Source: Planktomarina sp.
Lineage (GTDB): Bacteria; Pseudomonadota; Alphaproteobacteria; Rhodobacterales; Rhodobacteraceae
Direction: 5' to 3'
Assembly (NCBI GenBank): GCA_020629235.1
Contig: JAHDDS010000007.1
Span: 2,584-38,530, forward strand
Length of the DNA stretch: 35,947 nucleotides
The translations under genes were made by a program, and so were the position numbers. The notes beneath the pieces are model-generated. The model was not told the origin of the DNA. It saw nothing but the letters and a program-made list of their open reading frames with translations, and did no database searches. Every line of letters begins with the position of its first letter. The stretch's first letter is position 1. Positions 25,420 to 32,845 of the stretch are shown piece by piece.

Positions 25420-26058
25420 ATGATATATGCGCCGGCCACAAAGTTTTTTCGTTGGATCGTTTTCCTGTTGGCGGCGGGATATCTGACCCATTCCATCTTG
25501 GTGGCGCACTGGGATTTCGGCGGCCCGTTTCGGTACCTGACGATATGGGCATTGGCCCTGTCCGCCTTCGTGGCGGCCCAAAATTTGCGGGTCTCGTACC
25601 GCTTGTCTGCCAACAGCTTGGACCCGCTGGTTTCGGCCACGGCGGTTGTGAATGCCATGGTGGTGTTCCTGTATTGGCGGCTTTACTTTGCCGATCCCAT
25701 GTCTGTGACCCGGAACGGGCAGTTGGGGGACCCGTGGCGTGAATTCTATATGCACGGGATCGGCCCACTTTTGATGTGGATCGACGCCGTTTTTATCAAC
25801 CGCGTGTTTCGACGGTTGCTGGGGGCAGCCTTGTGGTTGGTGGGGATTGTCGCGGCCTATGTGCTGTGGACAGAAACCCTGGTGCAGCGGTTCAACGCAG
25901 CACCTGAAGGCACAGTGACATCGGGCCTGCCGTATCGGTTCTTAAACAATCTTGAACTGGCAGACCGCGCTGTGTTTTACGCCACGAATATCGGCGTCGC
26001 GCTTATCTTACTTCTTGCGTTCGGCGCTGTCGCTTGGCTGGTGCGTCGCTTGATCTAG
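25420..26058 (+). CDS. FAR-17a/AIG1-like (Pr6Pr-type) membrane protein
   Basis: This 212-aa protein has about six membrane segments. Several stretches resemble the eukaryotic androgen-induced-1/ADTRP family and its bacterial Pr6Pr relatives: HWDFGGPFRYLTIWALALSA after the first helix, a central LYWRLYFADP, and REFYMHGIGPLLMWIDAVF with the His corresponding to the family's conserved histidine. Eukaryotic members are hydrolases of branched fatty acid esters (FAHFAs); the bacterial role is unknown. Its last 51 bases overlap the 3' end of the sodium-channel gene on the other strand. Assignment rests on motif resemblance only. Confidence 0.7.
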   Translation: MIYAPATKFFRWIVFLLAAGYLTHSILVAHWDFGGPFRYLTIWALALSAFVAAQNLRVSYRLSANSLDPLVSATAVVNAMVVFLYWRLYFADPMSVTRNGQLGDPWREFYMHGIGPLLMWIDAVFINRVFRRLLGAALWLVGIVAAYVLWTETLVQRFNAAPEGTVTSGLPYRFLNNLELADRAVFYATNIGVALILLLAFGAVAWLVRRLI

Positions 26059-26808
26059 CCGTCGTTCAATTGCTTCCAACCGGTCCAACACCTTTAATCG
26101 GTATTCATCTGTGGCGGCGTTGCCTTCTTCTTGGTGGGCGTCTTGCATGGAATTCACGATCAAACCCACCAACAAGTTCACGACGGCAAAGGTGGTGACC
26201 ATGATGAATGGTACAAAGAATGCCCAGGCATAGGGGTATTCTGCCATCACCGGCCGGGCGATGCCCATAGACCAGCTTTCAAGTGTCATGACTTGGAACA
26301 ATGAATACCCTGATCTGCCCAGGGTGCCGAACCAATCTGGAAACGCGTCGCCGAACAGTTTGGTGGCCATAACGGCCCCGATGTAAAAGATGATGGCCAT
26401 CAACAAAAAGACGCTGGCCATGCCGGGCAGGGCGGTCACAAATCCTTCCACCACGCGCCGCAGGCTGGGGGCGGCATTCAGCACCCGGAATACCCGCAGC
26501 ACCCGCATTGCACGCAACACGGCCAAGCCTTGGGTGGCGGGCAACAGGGCAATCGCCACAATCAGGAAATCGAAGATATTCCAGCCGTCGCGGAAAAACC
26601 GCGGACCAAACGCCACCAGTTTCAGGCCAATTTCGATGATGAAAATCACCAAACAGACCGTATCCAAGAATTTGATCACCGGCCCCCAAGTTGCCATGAC
26701 AGAAGGGGACGTTTCCAGGCCAAGCAAGATCGCGTTGAAAATGATCACGCCCAAGATCGCGTACCGAACCCGGTCGCGCAGCAAAAACGCTTCAAGCTTT
26801 GCCCGCAT
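26008..26808 (-). CDS. Voltage-gated sodium channel, NavBac family
   Basis: This 266-aa protein is one domain of a tetrameric bacterial sodium channel in the inner membrane. S1-S3 lie at about 16-33, 46-66 and 78-92. S4 has four gating arginines at 99, 102, 105 and 108 (LRAMRVLRVFR), with S5 at about 130-150. The pore loop carries selectivity filter TLESWS at 175-180, as in NaChBac and NavAb. S6 spans about 193-222 and a C-terminal coiled coil runs from about 235 to 254. The ATG at 26808 has AGGAGG six bases upstream; a GTG at 26811 is too close. The start overlaps the end of the upstream dehydrogenase-like gene. Roseobacter relatives (NavSp, NavRosD) are known channels. Confidence 0.96.
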   Translation of the reverse strand: MRAKLEAFLLRDRVRYAILGVIIFNAILLGLETSPSVMATWGPVIKFLDTVCLVIFIIEIGLKLVAFGPRFFRDGWNIFDFLIVAIALLPATQGLAVLRAMRVLRVFRVLNAAPSLRRVVEGFVTALPGMASVFLLMAIIFYIGAVMATKLFGDAFPDWFGTLGRSGYSLFQVMTLESWSMGIARPVMAEYPYAWAFFVPFIMVTTFAVVNLLVGLIVNSMQDAHQEEGNAATDEYRLKVLDRLEAIERRLDQATHQPSDSAERKK

Positions 26809-27649
26809 CACTTTCCTCCTGCCGCAGCAAATCAGCCAGGCCGCTTCTATAATCGGGAAAAATTAACGTCACCCCCAACTCGTCCCGGATGCGATCATTT
26901 TTTACCCGTTTGCTTTCGGCATAAAAACTGCGGGCCATTGGGGTCATGTCGGCCTGTGCAAAATCTTCAGCTGGGGGAACGGGCAGGCCCAGCAATTCTG
27001 CTGCGTGCCCGATGACATCTTCGGGCGGGGCAGGGTCATTGTCGCACAGATTATAGATCGCCCCAGGGTTGGGTTGGTCGATGCTGGCCTTCAGCACCTG
27101 GGCAATGTCAGCCACGTGAATCCGGCTGAAAATCTGATTGGGTTTGATGATCCGCCGCGCGGTGCCGGCCCGAACCTTGGCAAACGGGCCGCGACCCGGG
27201 CCATAAATTCCCGCCAACCGAAAGATGTGCAGCGGCAGGTCCAGCGCGTCCCATTGGCGTTCAGCCAGGACCCGCAACCGTCCGCGGTTTGTGCTGGGGG
27301 TCAGGGGTGTTGTTTCATCCACCCATTGGCCTTGGTGGTCGCCGTAAACGCCCGTGGTGGACAGATATCCGACCCAGTCAAAGCTGTGACCTGTCAGGTC
27401 CACATCCCGCAGAAGCGGGTCGCCGTCTTCGCCGGGTGCGGCAGACATCAACAGATGGGTGGCGTCCGCCAAGACGGCTTGCAAATCGGCCCCGGGCCAA
27501 ACCAAGGGTTCGACCCCCAAGGCGCGCAATTGGTCTGCCTTGTCAGCCGTGCGCGTCGTGCCGATGATCCGCCAGCCGTCGGCCAACAACAGTGGCGTCA
27601 GGGCGCGTGCAGAATATCCGTGGCCAATGGAAAGAAGTGTTCCAGTCAT
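26792..27649 (-). CDS. NAD(P)-dependent epimerase/dehydratase, YeeZ-like
   Basis: This 285-aa protein belongs to the atypical SDR group that includes E. coli YeeZ. The N-terminal dinucleotide motif is LLSIGHGYSARALTPLLL. The active-site Ser-Thr and Tyr appear in YLSTTGVYGDHQGQWVDE, but the typical Lys four residues after the Tyr is missing, as is common in this group. IFRLAGIYGPGR and SRIHVADIAQ are family-typical. The ATG at 27649 is chosen because the Rossmann fold starts there; about 28 extra upstream codons are open but unlikely. It overlaps the sodium-channel start by 17 bases, so the two are probably co-transcribed. Function unknown. Confidence 0.87.
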   Translation of the reverse strand: MTGTLLSIGHGYSARALTPLLLADGWRIIGTTRTADKADQLRALGVEPLVWPGADLQAVLADATHLLMSAAPGEDGDPLLRDVDLTGHSFDWVGYLSTTGVYGDHQGQWVDETTPLTPSTNRGRLRVLAERQWDALDLPLHIFRLAGIYGPGRGPFAKVRAGTARRIIKPNQIFSRIHVADIAQVLKASIDQPNPGAIYNLCDNDPAPPEDVIGHAAELLGLPVPPAEDFAQADMTPMARSFYAESKRVKNDRIRDELGVTLIFPDYRSGLADLLRQEESDAGKA

Positions 27650-27829
27650 GGACCTGACATAGGCCAGTTTCGAGTGTATCAAAACCGTCATGTCGACCCA
27701 ACAATCCATGACGCTTCCAAATAAGCGCAACACGCAAGCATCCGTGGAACTTCACGCCCAACTTGGATGTCGCAGCCACATTATACGGGGGACCCAAGAC
27801 CCAGTGTCTGAACCCAAAAAAGGACGCGC

Positions 27830-28450
27830 ATGATGACTGATTTGAAAGGGGCCTATGCCCTGCAAACGCCGGAAGACAGCAAGCGCCTCTATGCAGACTG
27901 GGCGGCCACATATGATTCCAGCTTTGCAGATGCCCATGGATACGTGTCGCCCCAAGCAGTGGCCGACGCGTTCGCTGCCAAAAATTGCCCAGGCCCTGTT
28001 CTGGACATTGGGGCAGGCACAGGCTTGGTGGGGGTGGCATTGGCGCATCGAAACATTGGCCCCATCGACGGCACTGATATTGCGCCAGAAATGTTGGCGG
28101 AAGCCGCTTTGAAAGATGTGTATGACCGACTGTTCGAAGGAAATGTGCTGGACCGGCTGGACGTGGACGACGCCACATATTCCGGCATCGTCAGCGCGGG
28201 AACATTCACCCACGGGCACGTCGGACCCGCGGCGTTTGATGAATTGTTGCGGGTGGCCAAGCCCGGTGCGTGGTTGGTGTTGTCGGTGAATGCAGAACAT
28301 TATGTAGCCGATGGGTTCGATGCGAAATTGTCGGACATCGCACCAAAAATCGCCAATGTGACAATGCCGAAATTCAGGCTCTATACATCGGGGTCACGGG
28401 GTCCAAACGCCGATGACATGGGGCTGATGCTTCAGTTCCAAAAGGTATAG
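27830..28450 (+). CDS. Class I SAM-dependent methyltransferase
   Basis: This 206-aa cytosolic protein has a Rossmann-type methyltransferase core: motif I VLDIGAGTGLVGVAL at about 58-72, the acidic end of strand 2 in DGTDIAPEMLAEA, and motif IV-VI regions GIVSAGTFTHGHVGP and AKPGAWLVLSVN. Substrate unknown; the sequence resembles small-molecule methyltransferases of the Methyltransf_11/25 type. AAGGA lies before the ATG. It is divergent from the YeeZ-like gene across 180 bases, where I saw no convincing promoter, and convergent with the CaiD-like gene. Confidence 0.88.
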   Translation: MMTDLKGAYALQTPEDSKRLYADWAATYDSSFADAHGYVSPQAVADAFAAKNCPGPVLDIGAGTGLVGVALAHRNIGPIDGTDIAPEMLAEAALKDVYDRLFEGNVLDRLDVDDATYSGIVSAGTFTHGHVGPAAFDELLRVAKPGAWLVLSVNAEHYVADGFDAKLSDIAPKIANVTMPKFRLYTSGSRGPNADDMGLMLQFQKV

Positions 28451-28454
28451 CCCG

Positions 28455-28511
28455 CTTCTTTTGTTCAAAAATACTCCCGCCGGAGGCATCCGCCATTCCC
28501 GGATGGGGATG
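28455..28511 (-). repeat. Gene-end repeat, copy 3 (hairpin form)
   Basis: Read on the minus strand the copy begins CATCCCCATCCGGGAATG (imperfect hairpin), continues GCGGATGCCTCCGGCGGGAG, where CTCC and GGAG can pair, and ends TATTTTTGAACAAAAGAAG. It occupies most of the 97-base gap between convergent genes and lies in the orientation of the CaiD-like gene, 36 bases after its stop. The GC stem followed by TATTTTT could act as a terminator. Confidence 0.85.
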
Positions 28512-28547
28512 GCCAGCACCATCCGGCGCGCAGCGCCACATGGAAGG

Positions 28548-29333
28548 TTATTTACCGGTCCAAACAGGATCGCGTTTTTCGGCAAAGGCTTTCGCCCCTT
28601 CCAACTGATCGTCTGACGCATAAAGAACATCGACAGACCGCAGATGCCGCCCGGTGATCCGGTTCATGGCATCTTGGAATTTGCTGTCTTCAGCATCGCG
28701 CACAATTTCTTTGATGGCCGCATAAACAAGCGGTGGACCACTGGCCAATAACCGCGCCATATCCCAAGCCTGATCCATTAATTCACCTGCGGGATAAGCA
28801 TGGTTCACCAGTCCCCACCCTTTGGCTTCGTCCACGTCAAACCAACGTCCCGTCAGCAGCAATTCCATGGCAATGTGGTACGGAATGCGCTTTGGCACTT
28901 TCACGCTTGCTGCGTCTGCCACCGTGCCGGATCGAATTTCCGGCAGGGCGAAGGTGGCGTGGTCTGCAGCCAAGATGATGTCGGCGGACAAGGCCCATTC
29001 CAACCCGCCGCCGCAGCAAATCCCATTCACAGCGGCGATCACCGGCTTGTTCATATCCCTCAACTCTTGCAACCCGCCAAAGCCGCCCACGCCGTAATCG
29101 CCGTCCACAGCATCACCGTCTGCGGCCGCTTTCAAATCCCAGCCGGGGCAAAAGAATTTGTCGCCTGCGCCCGTGATGATCGCCACCCGCAGGTCCGGGT
29201 CATCCCGAAACGCCGCAAACGTATCCCCCAATATTTTTGATGTGGCCAAGTCTATGGCGTTTGCCTTTGGTCGGTCCAAGGTGACTTCCAAAATCGCGCC
29301 GTCGCGGCGTGTTTTCACAGGGCTGTCGGTCAT
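28548..29333 (-). CDS. Enoyl-CoA hydratase/isomerase, CaiD-like
   Basis: This 261-aa crotonase-fold enzyme most resembles carnitinyl-CoA dehydratase CaiD. The two catalytic glutamates fall at Glu112 (GGGLEWAL) and Glu132 (FALPEIRSG), against 111 and 131 in E. coli CaiD. The segment after them reads ADAASVKVPKRIPYHIAMEL, as in that subgroup rather than classic enoyl-CoA hydratases. It acts on a CoA thioester, but the exact substrate is unknown. The start overlaps the stop of the acyl-CoA synthetase gene as ATGA, so the two enzymes are made together. CaiB and CaiC transferase/ligase genes are absent. Confidence 0.88.
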   Translation of the reverse strand: MTDSPVKTRRDGAILEVTLDRPKANAIDLATSKILGDTFAAFRDDPDLRVAIITGAGDKFFCPGWDLKAAADGDAVDGDYGVGGFGGLQELRDMNKPVIAAVNGICCGGGLEWALSADIILAADHATFALPEIRSGTVADAASVKVPKRIPYHIAMELLLTGRWFDVDEAKGWGLVNHAYPAGELMDQAWDMARLLASGPPLVYAAIKEIVRDAEDSKFQDAMNRITGRHLRSVDVLYASDDQLEGAKAFAEKRDPVWTGK

Positions 29334-31357
29334 GGTGTCATCCTTATCAATGCGTCAGCGGCCACGGCGCTGTCTGGTGTGCAGATCAGCGGGTTGATTT
29401 CCACTTCTTCTATCGTGTCAGCATGGGCGACCACAAATTCTTGCACCGCCATTATGGCATCCACCAGGGCGGACATGCTGACGCCGGGTTTTCCGCGATA
29501 CCCTTGCAACACGGGTGCGATGCGCAGGGACATCAAAGCCGCCGCCACGTCGTTTTGTGGTGCGGGCACCAAAAGGGATTGTGTGTCTTGCAATATCTCT
29601 GTCATCGTTCCGCCTGCCCCCAGGGTTAACAAAAAACCATGGGCCGGATCCCGCGTGACCCCCACCAGAACTTCAACCAAGGGGTTTTGGACCATGGCTT
29701 CCACCAGCAAGGGGCCGTCCGCCAGAGATTTGCACGCTTTGGCCACTTCTGCCGATGTGGAAAGGTTCAAGGCCAAACCGTTGGCCCCCGTTTTGTGGGC
29801 CAGCCCCAACACTTTCAGCGCGACGGGGAAGCCCACGGCGGTGGCTGCCTGGGCAGCGTCTTGCGCGGTTTCAACAATTTTCGATTTCGGCACCGGCACG
29901 CCCGCCGCCGCCAATCGGGATTTTGCGTCAGCCTCGCTCAACGTTTCGGTGTGTCGGGCCTGTCCTGGCAGCAGCACGGGGTCATCGCTGGGGCAAGACG
30001 GGACAGCCATAATGTCCAATGCAGCAATGGCGTGGTCAAGTCCGTGCAGGGGGGCCAGGCCTTGGTCCATCAAATGGTGTGCCGTCGCTTCTGGCAAAAG
30101 CTCTGGCAAGGTGGCCACAACCGCAAAGCGCATCCCGGTCTGTTGTGCGGCCGCCACCGCGGCGCGGGTTGCAATGTCCCAATCGCTGGCGTCACACAGA
30201 TCGCCCCGGGGATAGTCCAGGACGATCAATGTCAGCGCAATTTCTGCGTCCGCCATGGCCGCCCAAGCCGCGGTCATCGCGGCTTCGTCCCGCCAGATAT
30301 AGGTGTGGTAATCCAAAGGATTTGCCAAAGCCACCATCGGGCCCAATACGTTCCCCAAAGCTTGCTTTTGCCGGGGGTTCAAAGGTGGAAATCGCAACGA
30401 CGTTCCAACGCACATATCTGCCACCAAAGCCGCTTCGCCGCCCGAACAGGAAATGGACGCAAGGGTCGGTGTCAGGCTGTCGCCGAACACATGGGCCAAT
30501 TTCAGCGCTTCCAAAAACACCGGAAGATTGGGGGCACGGCGGATGCCCAGCCGGTCCAACAGGGCCTGCGCGCCAGCGTCGCCGCCCGTCAGGGATGCGG
30601 TGTGGGAAATGGCTGCGGCCTGGGCTTCGTCCGATTTGCCTGATTTCAGGGCGATCAGTGGGACAGCTTTTGACCGTGCTTTGGCGGCCAACGCTTCCCA
30701 TCCCCGCAAATCACCGAAGCCTTCGATGTGCAGGCCGATCGCCGTGATGCGGGGGTCGTCCAGCAGGTGAAGCGCGATATCGGTTTGGGTCGTTTGGGCT
30801 TGGTTGCCGCAAGCCACAACCTGTCCCACCGGCAACCCGCGCATCTGCATGGTAATGTTGATCAGAATATTGGAAGATTGCGTCAGGATAGCCACGCCCC
30901 GATCCACCGGTCGCATTCCGTGTTGATCCGGCCATATCCCACACCGGTCCAAGCCATTGAGAAAGCCATAGCAGTTCGGCCCCAATATAGGCATGTCACC
31001 AGCGGCATCGATCAAGGCGGCTTGCAGGTCCGTTCCCGCTTCGTCTTCTGCGGCGGCTTCGGAAAAGCCGCTGGCAAAGCAAATCGCACCGCCAGCGCCA
31101 AGGTCCTTGAGTTGGGCCACGATGTCCAAAGTGGCCATCCGGTTGACGCCAATGAACGCTGCATCAATTGGGCCTGCTACGTCAGCCAGGTTGGAAACGG
31201 ATCTTAAGCCCGCAACCATTTTACCCGCCGGGTGAACCGGGACAATGGTGCCGTCAAAGCCGACTTGCTTGGCAGCGGAAATGATCGACGCGCACCAAGG
31301 CCCACCCCCCACCACGGCGATTGTTTTCGGGGATAAAAGGCGCGTCAGATCACCCAT
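29330..31357 (-). CDS. NDP-forming acyl-CoA synthetase (fused alpha-beta)
   Basis: This 675-aa protein has the domains of the ADP-forming acetyl-CoA synthetase/succinyl-CoA ligase superfamily in one chain. A CoA-binding Rossmann domain (about 5-135) is followed by a ligase domain with phospho-histidine His252 (AAISHTASLTG) and a C-terminal ATP-grasp domain (about 470-670, with FPVALKVLGLAHKTGANGLAL). It joins a carboxylic acid to CoA using ATP, reversibly. Substrate unknown; coupling to the CaiD-like hydratase suggests activation of an acid for hydration or dehydration. The start region, 243 bases from the acyl-CoA dehydrogenase stop, contains two facing repeats, so a separate promoter is likely. 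Confidence 0.92.
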   Translation of the reverse strand: MGDLTRLLSPKTIAVVGGGPWCASIISAAKQVGFDGTIVPVHPAGKMVAGLRSVSNLADVAGPIDAAFIGVNRMATLDIVAQLKDLGAGGAICFASGFSEAAAEDEAGTDLQAALIDAAGDMPILGPNCYGFLNGLDRCGIWPDQHGMRPVDRGVAILTQSSNILINITMQMRGLPVGQVVACGNQAQTTQTDIALHLLDDPRITAIGLHIEGFGDLRGWEALAAKARSKAVPLIALKSGKSDEAQAAAISHTASLTGGDAGAQALLDRLGIRRAPNLPVFLEALKLAHVFGDSLTPTLASISCSGGEAALVADMCVGTSLRFPPLNPRQKQALGNVLGPMVALANPLDYHTYIWRDEAAMTAAWAAMADAEIALTLIVLDYPRGDLCDASDWDIATRAAVAAAQQTGMRFAVVATLPELLPEATAHHLMDQGLAPLHGLDHAIAALDIMAVPSCPSDDPVLLPGQARHTETLSEADAKSRLAAAGVPVPKSKIVETAQDAAQAATAVGFPVALKVLGLAHKTGANGLALNLSTSAEVAKACKSLADGPLLVEAMVQNPLVEVLVGVTRDPAHGFLLTLGAGGTMTEILQDTQSLLVPAPQNDVAAALMSLRIAPVLQGYRGKPGVSMSALVDAIMAVQEFVVAHADTIEEVEINPLICTPDSAVAADALIRMTP

Positions 31358-31403
31358 GTTGCACGGATCCCGGTTGTGGCGCTGCGCGCCGCTGGATGAT
31401 TTT

Positions 31404-31467
31404 CATCCCCATCCGAGGATGAGGGGTGCCTCCGGCGGGAGTATTTGAAAACAAAAGAATTAGGGAT
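31404..31467 (+). repeat. Gene-end repeat, copy 4 (hairpin form)
   Basis: The copy begins CATCCCCATCCGAGGATGAG with paired CATCC/GGATG arms, continues GGGTGCCTCCGGCGGGAG and ends TATTTGAAAACAAAAGAATT with AGGGATT. Its orientation is opposite to the flanking minus-strand genes, unlike the other four copies, and it faces copy 5 across about 105 bases. Confidence 0.8.
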
Positions 31468-31537
31468 TTCTTCACCAGAATCGCCGCCAATGTTTGTGCG
31501 GTACAGGCGGAAGCGCCGATGGCCGTAACGGAAGAAG

Positions 31538-31570
31538 GCCCCCCGACGCGCTGTTGCAGCAACGGGGGGC
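31538..31570 (-). terminator. Strong GC hairpin between two facing repeats
   Basis: GCCCCCCG and CGGGGGGC form a perfect 8-bp stem around a 17-base loop that itself contains TTGC/GCAA. On the minus strand it follows the acyl-CoA dehydrogenase stop by 31 bases and is followed by CTTCTTCC rather than a clean T-run, so terminator function is probable but not certain. Confidence 0.5.
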
Positions 31571-31573
31571 TGG

Positions 31574-31604
31574 ATCCCAACTTCTTTTGTTCAAAAATAC
31601 TCAA
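31574..31604 (-). repeat. Gene-end repeat, copy 5 (core only)
   Basis: This is identical over 31 bases to copy 1 at 15524-15554. Its first bases overlap the end of the acyl-CoA dehydrogenase gene: the TGA stop codon (31603-31601) lies inside the repeat's TTGAG. It is in the orientation of that gene. Confidence 0.85.
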
Positions 31605-32761
31605 GCCCCCAAGGCCCGCAACAAGTCCCGGCTGATGATGTGGCGCTGAATTTCTGAGGTACCGTCCCAAATGCGTTCCACCCGCGCGTCCCGCCAGAAG
31701 CGTTCAAGGGGGTAGTCGTCCATCAATCCCATGCCGCCATGCACCTGGATTGCAGCGTCCGTGACCCGCGCCAACATTTCAGAGGCATAAAGCTTTGCTG
31801 ATGCGATTTCGCGGTTGGCGGGCAGATCTTTGTCCAATCGGTCGGCTGCTGCAAGGGTCAGCAAGTCTGCGGCATCAATTTCCGTGACCATGTCGGCCAA
31901 TTGGAAGCTGACGCCTTGGAACTTCCCGATTTTTTGCCCGAATTGTTCGCGCGTTGCGGCATAGTCCAGGGCATAGTCGAAGACCCGTCTGGCGCGACCC
32001 ACGGACATGGCGGCCACGGTGATGCGCGTGGCGTAAAGCCAGGTGTTCATCACTTCGAACCCGCCATCGACATCCCCCAGAACTGAAGTGTCTGGCAGGC
32101 GACAGTCATCGAATTCCAGGATCATATTTTTGTAGCCCCGGTGGCTGACGGATTTGTACCCGTCGCGGATGGTGAAGCCGGGGTGGCCACGATCCACCAA
32201 AAAGCAGGTGATGCGTTTCTTGGGGCCTTTGGGGGTTTGATCTTCGCCGGTGGCGATGAAAACGATGATGAAATCGGCGTGTTCCGCGCCAGAGATGAAG
32301 TGCTTGGTGCCGTTGACGACCCAATCCCCCCCATCGCGCACGGCGGCGCATTTCATGCCGCGCACGTCCGACCCAGCACCAGGTTCTGTCATGGCAAGTG
32401 CGTCCATACGTTCGCCGCGGACTGCGGGCATAAGATAGCGGTCCACCTGTTCGCCTTCGCACGCCATCAAGATGTTTTGCGGGCGACCAAAGAAGTGGTT
32501 CAACGCCATGGACCCGCGCCCAAGTTCACGTTCGACAAGGGAAAAGTCCACGTGGTTCAGCCCCGCGCAGCCCACACTTTCGGGGAAATTGCAGGCGTAA
32601 AATCCCAGGTCGATGGTTTTTTGTTTGATGTCTTGGGCAATTTCGGCAGGGACTTCGCCGGTGCGTTCCACCAGGTCTTCGTGGGGGTAAATCTCTTTTT
32701 CTACGAAGGCCCGCACGGTGCTGGCGATCATTTCTTGTTCTTCTGACAGGCCGTACTGCAT
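31601..32761 (-). CDS. Acyl-CoA dehydrogenase family protein
   Basis: This 386-aa flavoprotein dehydrogenates an acyl-CoA and passes electrons to ETF. FAD-binding motifs AMTEPGAGSDVRG and FISGAEHADFIIVF, and the C-terminal AAIQVHGGMGLMDDYPLERF, are clear. The catalytic-base position, normally Glu in the EGTS motif of medium-chain enzymes, is Asp366 (RIWDGTSEIQR). The alternative base site used by isovaleryl-CoA dehydrogenase is a Thr. I chose the ATG at 32761 (AAAGGGG upstream). It lies 84 bases after the FrhB-type gene, and its stop codon is part of a dispersed repeat. A role with the CaiD-like and synthetase genes downstream is plausible. Confidence 0.92.
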   Translation of the reverse strand: MQYGLSEEQEMIASTVRAFVEKEIYPHEDLVERTGEVPAEIAQDIKQKTIDLGFYACNFPESVGCAGLNHVDFSLVERELGRGSMALNHFFGRPQNILMACEGEQVDRYLMPAVRGERMDALAMTEPGAGSDVRGMKCAAVRDGGDWVVNGTKHFISGAEHADFIIVFIATGEDQTPKGPKKRITCFLVDRGHPGFTIRDGYKSVSHRGYKNMILEFDDCRLPDTSVLGDVDGGFEVMNTWLYATRITVAAMSVGRARRVFDYALDYAATREQFGQKIGKFQGVSFQLADMVTEIDAADLLTLAAADRLDKDLPANREIASAKLYASEMLARVTDAAIQVHGGMGLMDDYPLERFWRDARVERIWDGTSEIQRHIISRDLLRALGA

Positions 32762-32845
32762 GGGGTCCCCTTTGCGTTTCACCGCACCCTAGGCAACGTG
32801 TTGGATTTGTCAGGTTGAAATTCGACAATGCCCTTGTCGATTTCG

